From Azolla pinnata (Eukaryota; Streptophyta; Polypodiopsida; Salviniales; Salviniaceae): DNA of 30,022 nucleotides. This document shows positions 11,044 to 20,684 of this stretch, piece after piece; positions within the stretch are counted from its first letter, which is position 1; the number at the start of each line of letters is the position of its first letter. A model generated the notes under the pieces. The model was not told where the DNA came from and ran no database searches. It saw only the letters and a program-made list of their open reading frames with translations. The position numbers and the translations under genes are program-made. The DNA lies in contig JBBBWG010020445.1 of the NCBI GenBank assembly GCA_037176905.1, forward strand, positions 47,169 to 77,190, in the 5' to 3' direction.

Positions 11044-11181
11044 AAGAAGGAGGAGGAAGAAGAAGAAGAAGAAGAAGAAGTGATGGACATGGAAGCTTCG
11101 AACTCCGTCTTCGTCTCCTTCTCCTTCTTCCACTTTTCTGCCTCTTTCTTCTTCTTCTTCTTCTTCTTCTTCTTCTTCTTC
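11044..11181. repeat. GAA tract followed by complementary TTC tract in UDP-xylose synthase leader
   Basis: A GAA/GGA run at 11044-11080 is followed 65 bp later by a TTC run at 11146-11181. The two are complementary, so the transcribed leader could fold into a long stem, and the DNA could form triplex structures. Between them is an ATG at 11083 that opens a 42-codon upstream frame ending at 11211. Confidence 0.8.
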
Positions 11182-11279
11182 ATCGCCATCAGTCTCCGCC
11201 TGTCTGCATAAATCTCTCTCTCTTTCCGTCTCTCTCTCTCACCCTACCTCCGCTTCTCGCTTCTTCTCCGCCAGCTCCC

Positions 11280-14200
11280 ATGGCGATCGATTCTGAATCG
11301 AATTCCCACACCGAGAATGGATCTGCTCCACCGAAGCCTCACCTCCCGGCCTCCATCTCCCCTGTAAGTTTTTCCTGTTCCCTCCTGCGCACCCCATTCA
11401 TTTCTTCCTTACGATCCAAAACCCTAACGAATTCTTTCTTCCAATCCAAATCGCTCAAATGCCGTCCTTGCTGCAATCCTGCAAGCCGTGATCGATTCGT
11501 TGTTCACAGCGTTTACCACTACAAAATAAATCCTTCGTGGCAATCCAAACCGTTCTTCTGTGAGGCATCCAAAGCCGCTGCATTGGAAACGTCCTCTTTT
11601 TTCAGTTTTGTGCGCCTTGAAAACTCCCACGAACGAATTCTCTTCTGTTTTCTGTGCTCGAAACCCCAAACTCTTTGCATGCGCTCCTAAACAATGCATG
11701 AAAGTCTCTTTATTTGTTTGCTTCTCTTTCTTCTCGGGAGCTTCAATGGTATGCAGCACAATCAAGGTCCTGTAGATTTGTTATCCTTATGTCATGGTTA
11801 CTAAGCTGATCTCCTTTGTGACCAACGCAGGCTCTTGCGTGAAATCGGAGATGTCTGGTTTTGTGTGATCTTCTTGATCGGATTTATGATCCATTGTGTG
11901 TATAGATCTGCATGAGAGAGTGGATTTGATCGTTCCGATTCGAATGAGTTTCTGAAGACGCACATGTTTTCCTCATTAAAAGAAACCATAATTGATTGTG
12001 ACTACTTGAGATCAAGCAGTAACTTTTGATCTTTTCTGTCAGTATTGTCTCTCCATTCTGTTTGTATCCTTGGATTCAGATAACCAAGTGATCGTGAAAG
12101 CCTACGAATCCGATCTGTCTTCATCATTATTGCCGTCTATAATTTCATGTTAATCTTTTTGACCGAACAGATACCTATGTAAAGGAAAGAATCCTAATAC
12201 ACTTGTTTAGTATGAAATGTTCATTTCGGAAATTTTCATGTTTTCTTCCACACTTAGCTAATTACAATGACAAGTTCCTTTCTTTTTTAGTTTCTTTGTC
12301 TCTCCTTGACTTCAAAAGCTTTGTAATTAACTTATTAAACTTCTTCTTATTCTTCAGGTTCGGAAACGTATTCTTGTTACTGGAGGAGCTGGTTTTATTG
12401 GATCTCATCTAGTAGATCGATTAATGGAAGCTGGAACAAACGAGGCAAGCTTTAACCAAATCCTCTCTGATAAACTCAGGATTTAATTTCTGCGTACTTT
12501 TGTAGAGCTCTAAGAAGCTTGCACTTGAGGAAGTTTCTTAACCTAAGAAGTTAGAGTGTGTCTTAAATCTCCATATAAATATGTGGAGTTTTAAGGTTCA
12601 TATAGAGGGAATTTCGTTAACCTAACATACTGAAGTTTTACATTCATTCGCTCAATAAATTTTTAGGCCTTTAACCCTAAATAGAGATGGAATGAGATGT
12701 TCATTGTTTTACGATACTCAGAGAGGAGTTATTCTATATTAGCCTTGTAGAAATTCTTAAGTCTATACAGGTCAAGATCAAACCTTTTATCTCTAAGAGA
12801 GATTGCAGCCGTTGTAGTTTTGGAGTAAGTTTTAGGTCTAAATCAGCCAAAGCTTGATCATTGTTTATTTGGGAGAGAGTACAACTGTTAAGAGATTTTC
12901 GTCACCAAGTATAGTTAGAAGAAAATCGTCTCTCCAAAGTATCATTCAGTGAAATATGAAAGAAACTAGATGCACATTTTGATAAACATGAAAACAGCTC
13001 TCTATAATCTGATTTGCTGTGATATGATAGAAGCTCGGAACATTTAGCTCACATGCACAAACCTTTATCCATAGTTTTTTCTCGTGTTGGACAGAAGTTA
13101 GGAACTCCATTCACCTTCACAAACCAGGTCATGACATTAAGCTAGTTCCCTTTTCAGGCCGATTTCTATGTGACTTATGGAAGTTAGATCCACTCTGTGA
13201 AGCGATATGTCCGATGCCCACTGTTAAAAGGTCCTGTATTTTGGTTTCAAAATTTAATCTTCATTGACATGCACATATCAGTAAGTTAGATCCTGTTCGA
13301 AGACACTAGCAAGACCTGCAAATCAGAAAAAAATACTTTCTTTGTCGAAATTTCAGATTTCAGAAATTACTTAGCATGCAGAAATTATGGAAGATGGATA
13401 GCCTCTTAAAAGGTAGTTCAGTTTCAGGTCGACTTTCTTTGTGGCTACTGAAGTTATATGTCTGATGCCACAGTTCAAAGTTCCTATACTTTGGGTTTGA
13501 ACTTTGATCTTCATTAACATGCAGATATGATTTTGAAAGCTTCATGTATTATTACAGAAGATAGGTAGCCAATCAGGAAAAGATACATTCCAGAAGATCA
13601 GATTTCATGTAATGTCATGAGAATTTTCTGTTTATTTAGCATGCAGAATTATGGAAGATGGATAGCCCCTCTAAAGTTAGTTCTTCTTTCAGGCAAATTT
13701 TTTTGTGACTTATGGGAGTTAGATCCACTCTGTGAAATCATATGTCCACCACAATTCGAAGTTCCTGTATTTTGGTTTCAAAGTTTGAGCTTTGTTTGTA
13801 TTAACATATGAGTAAGATAGTTCATGCATTTATCACAGAAGCTAGACATGACAATCAGGGAAAGATACATTCTTTCTCAAAAGTTAGATTTCTTGTAATT
13901 TGAAGGAAATTTTCTGTTTTATTAGCATGCAAAAATAATCATGGAAAATGGATTGCCTCCCAAAAGTTTGTTTCATTTTGTTAGCATATGACTCACATCT
14001 TCATGTTAGATATTCTTTATTGGTCGCCGTTTCCACAAGCTATTTTCTTATTAGGATAATAAAAGCAAGATATCTCAATACGAGCGAGATCTTTTCTCTG
14101 AAATTATAATTTGATGTATTACGACAGGACATCTAGTGGCATTAATATGGCAAAAATAAACATCAGTCTTCATAATAATACCTTTTGTCATATTTGATAT

Positions 14201-17038
14201 GATTTCTTGCATAATTTGCATGTCAAATCAGGTGGTCTGGATTTTTTATCCCAAGTAGATGTCTTCTAGATTTTAGTGAAAATGTAGCTTAATTTACATG
14301 TGCAAATCAATTGTTGCTCATATTACATGTGCAAATCAGGAAAGGTTTAGCTTAAATTAGTACAACACAAACTTATCACAGGAGTGAGCATGAAAATGAT
14401 TGAACACGTGATAAAAGGTCTAGCTTCTGTGAAATCATGTATACATATTTTACACACGTTTGATGGAGCATAGGGTTAGGCTTCTGCAAATCAATGTATA
14501 TTCTACACTGATTCCCGATTCTACCTCAGGTGATTGTTGCTGATAACTTCTTCACAGGGAGCAAAGATAATATTCGCCGCTGGATAGGGCATCCAAATTT
14601 TGAGTTAATCCGCCATGGTTAGAAACAATGTGATCAAAATAGATATTAAGTGCACCGTTATTTATAATTCTGTAGTTAGATTGTCATTGAATGAATAATA
14701 GCTTCTGTTGTAATTGTTAAATTTGGCTTAAAAAATATTTAACACCATTATCTATTGAGGATCACACATTTCACCTGGTAGATTGCATCTATGAGGGCAT
14801 CACATATTTCACGGAGTAGGTTGTACAGATAAGGGCTCTAGTGAAATCAATCTCGTGGAGATTCAAGCATGGCGTACTCCTTCTGTTATTGACTAGATCG
14901 GGGGATTGATATCAGTTAATACTTGAGGATGATATACACTTCTGCTGGAAGTCAAGAGCTCTTCATACTTTCACATAACAAGTACAAGGCCACACGCATA
15001 TAAAATTGTTTCCAGAATTTATGAGCAGTTTCATATTCCATTAATTAGCATTACATCAAATTCTCTGGATCTAACTGGAAAGCATCGAGTTTAATGCAGA
15101 TGTGACAACTCCATTGCTCGTTGAAGTAGATCAGATTTATCATTTGGCATGTCCAGCTTCACCTATTTTCTACAAGTATAATCCTGTGAAGGTATTTATT
15201 GTTACTAATCCTAGAGTTTTTTTCATGCATATGCCTGGATACATACTTACCTGTCCCAATGATGTGGTTCGCTTGTTTTTTTATAGACTATCAAAACAAA
15301 TGTTATCGGGACTCTCAATATGCTTGGGCTTGCCAAACGTGTGAAGGCAAGGTGGGATAATTTGTTCAAATTTGATTAACACTTTCGGTGAGATCATAAA
15401 ATATGTTATAACTTATGATATTTTCATAACTATTTTTATATTTTTCAAAAGAAATGTGTCCTTGTATTCAGAAGTGAATGCACAGAGTAGTTCATTATAA
15501 CCTCCTTATATTGATTGTTAGCCTTGAGGGAATTCAGTAAGTTGCTCTAAATTTGGATTTTCACCATTTTAGAATTCTCTTAACCTCAACTTCTGAAGTG
15601 TATGGTGATCCTCTTGAGCATCCCCAAACAGAAGAGTACTGGGGAAATGTTAATCCCATAGGTAATATGTTGCTGTCGAGTTGGACAGAATCTAATGACA
15701 CCTACCTCTAGGAGAGAGTATATCTAAACAATTTTGTCTGCAGGAGTGAGGAGTTGCTATGATGAAGGAAAACGAGTTGCAGAGACCCTTATGTTTGACT
15801 ACCATAGACAACACGGCCTTGGTGAGATAACAGCTGTTTGCACCTGTCTTCAAAGCTTTGTTAACGTGCTAGTTTATTAGATGCCACTGAAGAATGGAAG
15901 GCGTTGGAGCAATTTAAAAAACTCTCTTTTCCAACTCTAGTCTATTTTGGACTCTCGTATATATTTTGGGGGAATGTCGTAAATTTTGGTGTCATGTTCA
16001 GAAATCAGAATTGCTAGGATCTTTAACACCTATGGACCTCGAATGAACATTGATGATGGACGTGTTGTTAGCAACTTCATCGCACAGGCACTACGGTACT
16101 GAAGAATTCTTAAGCAATTTAATTTAAGAGTAAGAAAGATACCCTTTTAATCACATTTGGCTATTTGGTAGAGGTGAGGAGTTGACTGTCCAAGCACCAG
16201 GGACCCAAACACGTAGCTTTTGTTACGTGTCAGATATGGTACACCTATTTATGTACACATTTATATATTAATATGGTTCTCTTCCTTTTGAGCATCTGAA
16301 GTGCATGATTTATTGCAGGATTTTAGGATTCTGCTAATTTTAAATGATTTATCTTTCATTTTATTAAACCTCCTGGTTCAGGTTGATGGCCTCATTCGCC
16401 TCATGGAAGGAGATGATACTGGCCCAATAAACATTGGGAATCCAGGTAACAAATTTTAATGTTACTTGGAAATCAGTTCAATCAGTTCAGGGACATTGAT
16501 TGGTTATTGTTATTTACATGTAATGGTTTGTATACAGGTGAATTCACAATGATAGAGCTTGCAGAAGCAGTAAAAGAGGTTAGTGCCTTCATCATATATG
16601 TCGTATATTCTCACTATTATATATATAAATTAGGAACTTAAATATTCTTTTCGTGAGAGATTCTCGTAGTAATGCCGGTGTGATGTGAGTGCTGTTTTTT
16701 GAGTGCTTGTTGTTAATGCTGTGTATTAATGTAGCAATGTTTGGAATGCAATTGCAGTTAGTTGCGCCAAATGTTTCATGGAAAATGGTTGAGAATACCC
16801 CTGATGATCCGCGGAAACGCAAACCTGATATTACAAAGGCAAAAACGATCCTCGGATGGGAACCCAAGGTTTTGCTGTTAAATTTTTGTTGGGTTGTTTA
16901 TACCCTATTTATTTTGGGTATTTGCTTTTTTCTAATCTCACCTTGGAATAAATGGGCTGTCAGGTGACACTCCGGGAGGGGCTCCCATTAATGACTGAAG
17001 ACTTCAAAGAACGTCTTGCATTAACAAAGAAACAGTGA
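11280..17038 (+). CDS. UXS: UDP-glucuronate decarboxylase / UDP-xylose synthase, soluble class, 13 exons, 344 aa
   Basis: Converts UDP-glucuronate to UDP-xylose, the donor for xylan, xyloglucan and other glycans. Exons: 11280-11363, 12358-12444, 14530-14617, 15100-15191, 15287-15351, 15573-15661, 15744-15821, 16002-16095, 16172-16238, 16382-16445, 16538-16578, 16758-16868, 16964-17038; 1035 nt in frame, ending TGA. It is an extended SDR enzyme with NAD motif GGAGFIG at residues 37-43, TSTSEVYG at 143-150, catalytic YxxxK (Y174, K178 in YDEGK), [21 protein letters not shown] and [14 protein letters not shown]. The length matches cytosolic plant UXS3/5/6-type proteins (about 342 residues) that lack the N-terminal membrane anchor. 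The start at 11280 is chosen on that basis. However, an in-frame ATG at 10950 would add 110 residues with a Leu-rich stretch. Intron 2 has a GC donor. The other introns are GT-AG, and the coding frame is undamaged. Confidence 0.97.
11419..11427 (+). promoter_or_regulatory. Telobox in UDP-xylose synthase intron 1
   Basis: AAACCCTAA lies 56 bp after the first splice donor. First introns and leaders of plant genes often carry this element. A function here is inference. Confidence 0.35.
12445..12446 (+). other. GC splice donor of UDP-xylose synthase intron 2
   Basis: The donor reads GAG|GCAAGC and the acceptor ctacctcag|GTG. Only this junction joins ..GTNE to VIVADNFF.. without loss, matching the invariant protein family here. 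No GT donor nearby preserves the frame. GC donors in plants are a minority class that usually have a strong flanking consensus, as this one does. Confidence 0.85.
13100..13990 (+). repeat. Diverged tandem triplication in UDP-xylose synthase intron 2 (period about 265-270 bp)
   Basis: Three aligned copies share a CAGG start at 13155, 13425 and 13690, a GTGACTTATGGRAGTTAGATCC block (complete in copies 1 and 3), a CCTGTATTTTGGTTTCAAA block, and an AGCATGCAG...ATGGAARATGGATWGCC block repeated near 13374, 13639 and 13925. Copies differ by many substitutions and indels. They explain part of the 2.1-kb length of this intron. Confidence 0.8.
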
Positions 17039-19251
17039 GAGTTATGTCTATAACACAGACTCGGAAGTTGGAACCATTGCAATAGCATCCCTTCTCCTCA
17101 TGGCAAAAGATAGTGGTAGATAAATTTTGATCAGATACAAATTTCCCTTTACTATTTGTCTTCCTTTTTATATAGTTTGTCTATTGTTTTTAAGCAGAGG
17201 TTTATTGATTGGTAGATGCCCGTAAAAAGTCCAAACAGACTGAGCATTGTAATCCCTGAAATTGGACCGCTCAATCGATTGAGCTCATTTTGATAAACGA
17301 TTGAGGGCTTTTTTAACAGAAGCACAACTTTTCTTATTCTTTTCATCTTTGAATGCACATCATTTATTCTTTTTTTGGACTTCGTTCAGATTGTCCAACA
17401 ATCTGCCAATTGGCTTCTGCTTTCAACGCTCTGCTGAATCTGTGTTGATAGATTGACAATCTGTACACAAATTGCTGTGGTTTGATAAGTTTTCATGAAC
17501 TCGTATACATTCTTTACAAACAATCATATGATTTATTTGATAACTCAAATTCTTTACATTTTCCATAGCAACCTGATACTGACTGCTTTTGCTTGTCAGG
17601 TTGTTGAGCGAGCAAGAGAGCACATTGCAGCTCAGTTTTTCTCCTCTATAAAAATCTCCCTTAAAATCTTGTACTTTTGTTTGAACGATTTCTTTTCTCG
17701 AGATCCCATCATCTACATGTACGTTATAACAAATACTGATGCATGATCCGATTTGTTGGCAAACCCTCAACAGAATACTCCAAAGTCGCAACATCGACCT
17801 CAAAATGCATCATCGTCATCATCTTCTTCTCCAAGATTTCCATTGCTTCTGTTAGCTAACTTGAATGGCCGAGTAGATCAAGGATGCAGTTGCAATGCTT
17901 GTCAGTCAAAAACATCGATGAATAGAGGAGGATCATATCTTCAAAGCAGATCAACCCTTCATCTATGAGGCCCTCGTGACAACAAGCATTGACCATTTCT
18001 TGATTTGTGCGTGTCATCCTTGCACAAGGGCCATACTTCTTTGTATCATTCCAAGTTTATCAGATGTCACCTCCTTCTGTGTTCTTCGTGCATCGAACAA
18101 ATGGAGGACACTTCTACGCTCGTCGAGCTAAGCATACCCAGCAAATAAAGTTGCGAGGCTCTTCACTCCCATCTCCTCGAATGCCTGCAAAGTGGAGGTA
18201 TATTAGGATCTACTAATGATAAACAATATTAGACATAAGATTAAAGAGAATAGAATAGTTTAAAAGTTATTAACCATGTATGCGTTCATGCACTCATGTA
18301 CATTAGTCTTGCATTCGTGCTTTTCTAGTATGAAATGCATGTGAGTTTTGCTTTTATGATATGTGTGTTTTTTATCTCATTTATGAGAAATGTTTAGTGG
18401 AAAACTCAAAGTTTAGTAGTGTGAAGGTACGAGGTTTAAGTTCTGCGTTGTGCACGTGTGGTACTCATTCTTTTATTTTACTTATTTAAGATATCTATCT
18501 GTCTATCCTCGTGCTATCACTATTTGGGGGCATGTTTCTCAACGTTTCACGAGATGGGCATCAGGTTCATTCACGACCTTACGCCTTACACCCTAGACCC
18601 TAAACTGATTCGTAATCTCTTACTGCTGCAATTTACTAATATTTCCTACCATTGTTTGCTACTCGATTCCCCTTCTTGTATTCGATTAGCATAAGCTGGT
18701 CAATCAATTGCTTGCCGTTAGTGTTTTAGCGAGAAATAAAGGTTGTTGTTAATTTGTAGTTTCTCTAATTTTTTTTGGGTGTTCAATTGTAATTAATAAA
18801 ATTGCTAGACATTTTTTGGGATAAATTTCCGACACACACACACGCATATATATAGTACGGGAGATCTACCAAAAAACATCTTCCAAAATTACCAATTACA
18901 TTTTAACGTCGATTGAAGTAGTCAGAAATTACAAATCAGCGCATACTCTTCATCTTTCACTAAAGAACTTAACACCCAATTTAACTCCGTTAGTATAATG
19001 TTAATTTTTTTTAAAAATTCCTGATCGCTTCCCACTAATCGATCCTAATCGATTCCGTTCGAACGCAGCATCGATTCCCTAACTCAACCAATCGGTAAAA
19101 TTGGTGCTAAGCAGCTAATGTAAGAATCTAATCGACCGATTAATGGGTTAATTTGGTGCTAATCAGCCAGTTAATTGGCGTCAATCAATGAATCAATGTG
19201 ATTGTGGATTGAGCACTTAATCAGTTTGATTTTGGGGGGGAGCAATGAGGC
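17039..19251. other. UDP-xylose synthase 3' UTR and 2.2-kb intergenic region
   Basis: The first 300 bp or so are likely UXS 3' UTR. The rest holds no recognisable gene. An exon-like patch at 17600-17636 lies behind a CAG and reads VVERAREHIAAQ, but it has no start, partner exon or known family. Plus-strand frames at 17753-17968 and 18007-18216 lack domains. AT-rich sequence at 19010-19200 contains several TAATCGAT/CAATCAAT motifs and probably belongs to the promoter of the next gene. Confidence 0.5.
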
Positions 19252-19301
19252 GGCGCCACGTGGCGCCCTGGTTTTCCCGCCCTTTCCTGCGCCACACGTG
19301 T
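19252..19301. promoter_or_regulatory. Two G-box elements upstream of the UPF0060 gene, one in a 16-bp palindrome
   Basis: GGCGCCACGTGGCGCC at 19252-19267 is a perfect palindrome centred on CACGTG (19257-19262). A second CACGTG at 19295-19300 sits inside ACACGTGT. CACGTG is the core bound by plant bZIP and bHLH factors in light, ABA and stress responses. Paired G-box/ABRE-like elements 38 bp apart suggest regulated expression of the gene starting at 19881. The responsible stimulus is not known. Confidence 0.65.
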
Positions 19302-19329
19302 TGTGTGTGTGTGTGTGTGTGTGTGTGTG
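19302..19329. repeat. GT dinucleotide microsatellite
   Basis: An uninterrupted run of 14 GT units lies directly after the second G-box, in the promoter of the UPF0060 gene. Confidence 0.9.
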
Positions 19330-19338
19330 CACAGTACG

Positions 19339-19347
19339 AAACCCTAA
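19339..19347 (+). promoter_or_regulatory. Telobox upstream of the UPF0060 gene
   Basis: AAACCCTAA follows the GT run and precedes the purine-rich leader. It resembles the telobox setting of other genes in this window and supports the view that a plant promoter drives this gene. Confidence 0.45.
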
Positions 19348-19351
19348 AACA

Positions 19352-19438
19352 CAGACGACGACGAAGGAGACGAAGACGAAGAAGAAGAAGAAGAAGAAGA
19401 AGACGACGACGACGACGACGACGACGAAGACGAAGACA
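19352..19438 (+). repeat. GAC/GAA triplet microsatellite in UPF0060 leader
   Basis: Runs of GACGAC, then GAAGAA, then GACGAC again. It lies in the likely transcribed leader. It is complementary to the CTT run after the stop codon (20250-20296). Confidence 0.9.
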
Positions 19439-19600
19439 GAGAGAAGGAAGAACGGACTCTGAGACTAACTAGGTCGAGATCGGAGGCGAGCCGCTCAGAG
19501 AGGAGAAGAGAAGAGGTCGGGAACGGCGCAAGGGAGCAGCGAGGAGAAGGTATAGAGGTAAGGAATCCGTCCATACAAGGAGACGAAGAGGAGGAACAGG

Positions 19601-19872
19601 AGGAAGGAAGGGAAAAGGAAGGAAGGAAGGATTCAGGAAGGAAGGATTCAGAAAGGAAGGAAGGAAGGAAGGAAGGATTCAGAAAGGAAGGAAGGAAGGA
19701 AGGAAGGAAGGGTTTAGGATTCTGGAAGGATTCAGGAAGGGTTTAGGATTCTGGAAGGATTCAGGAAGGAAGGAAGGGTTTAGGATTCTGGAAGGATTCA
19801 GGAAGGAAGGGTTTAGGATTCTGGAAGGATTCAGGAAGGAAGGAAAGAAGGAAGGAAGGAAGGAAGGAAAGA
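19601..19872 (+). repeat. GGAA-rich minisatellite immediately upstream of the UPF0060 start
   Basis: GGAA tetranucleotide runs are interspersed with GGATTCAG units. Four copies of a longer unit beginning GGTTTAGGATTCTGGAAGG start at 19711, 19740, 19777 and 19810. The array ends 9 bp before the ATG at 19881. Such a purine-rich leader is unusual and would be prone to length variation. Confidence 0.9.
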
Positions 19873-19880
19873 GGGGAGAG

Positions 19881-20228
19881 ATGAAGTACACAGGCTCCGA
19901 GGCGGCGTTGTCTGTGTTCCTTTTCGTCGCCGCCGCCGTGTGCGAGATCAGCGGAGGATGGCTCGTCTGGAAATGGCGGAAGGAAGGAGGCATGTGGCTC
20001 TTCGTGGTGCTGGGGGCCGTGGTTCTGGTCGCCTATGGCCTCATCGCGACCTTCCAGAACCAGAGCTTCGGACGAACGTACGCCGCCTATGGCGGCTTCT
20101 TCATCCTCCTCTCCCTGCTCTGGGGCTGGGCCGTCGATGGCTTCAAGCCGGACCTCTGGGATTGGATCGGTGCCATCGTCGCCATTGTTGGTGCTTGCCT
20201 CATCATGTTCGTTCCGCGCTCTGCCTAG
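19881..20228 (+). CDS. UPF0060 / YnfA-type small membrane protein, intronless, 115 aa
   Basis: A single uninterrupted frame encodes a protein of the bacterial UPF0060 (YnfA) family, distantly related to small multidrug-resistance transporters of the DMT superfamily. Four hydrophobic segments lie at about residues 8-30, 38-58, 67-87 and 93-112. Family hallmarks are the conserved Glu in helix 1 (E22), GRTYAAYGG at 64-72, SLLWGWAVDG at 78-87 and PDLWDWIGA at 90-98. The length fits the family (about 105-112 in bacteria) with a few extra residues at the N-terminus. The ATG follows a purine-rich repeat. The coding sequence is visibly GC-rich with most codons ending in G or C, unlike the AT-rich neighbouring introns. 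It has no introns, whereas the complete neighbouring genes have four to thirteen exons. The cellular membrane and substrate are unknown. YnfA is linked to efflux of cationic compounds in bacteria, and carrying that over to a plant protein would be speculation. Confidence 0.93.
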   Translation: MKYTGSEAALSVFLFVAAAVCEISGGWLVWKWRKEGGMWLFVVLGAVVLVAYGLIATFQNQSFGRTYAAYGGFFILLSLLWGWAVDGFKPDLWDWIGAIVAIVGACLIMFVPRSA

Positions 20229-20249
20229 CCCCCCAATCCTCGTCTTTCC

Positions 20250-20253
20250 TTCT

Positions 20254-20288
<35 letters not shown>

Positions 20289-20296
20289 TTCTTCTC
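20250..20296 (+). repeat. TTC/CTT microsatellite in UPF0060 3' UTR
   Basis: A TTC run with one interruption begins 21 bp after the stop codon. It is complementary to the GAA run in the 5' leader. Confidence 0.9.
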
Positions 20297-20684
20297 TCTC
20301 CGTCAGCCTCCGGATGAAACGAACGCGGAGGGAAAGCTTCACAGTGCTCGAGAGACATGGTCATGGAGGTTCTTTTCTTCTTGTTTTTGTTATCAGAGAG
20401 GCGGCGGCCAAGCGATAGCTCCTTCTCCAGACATCGTACCGACGGAAACCGGATATGTTCCTGTCGAATTTGCTCCATCCATTCTCCTAGTTATTCCACG
20501 TGCCTTTCCTCCTCGGAGAAGCGCCTCCTATAATGAATGTTTCTCCGTGGTTTTGTGTTCCCTTCCGAGCCTAGGAGCGCAAGCAGGCCGCAGATGTAGG
20601 GCGTCTGCGGCTCATCAAATGTTCCTAGGGTTGGTTGCTCTGCAATTTTGGGTCGGAGCTTTGCAGATTGCGAGCTAGTGATGG

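Noticed and set aside
17600-17636. Exon-like patch VVERAREHIAAQ behind a CAG
   Set aside because: No donor with GT at its end, no partner exons and no start codon; too short to support a gene.
19761-20342. 193-codon minus-strand open frame antisense to the UPF0060 gene
   Set aside because: It is kept open by GGAA and CTT repeats and by the GC-rich codon bias of the sense gene; the product is poly-Glu and Asn-Pro-Ser repeats with no family resemblance.
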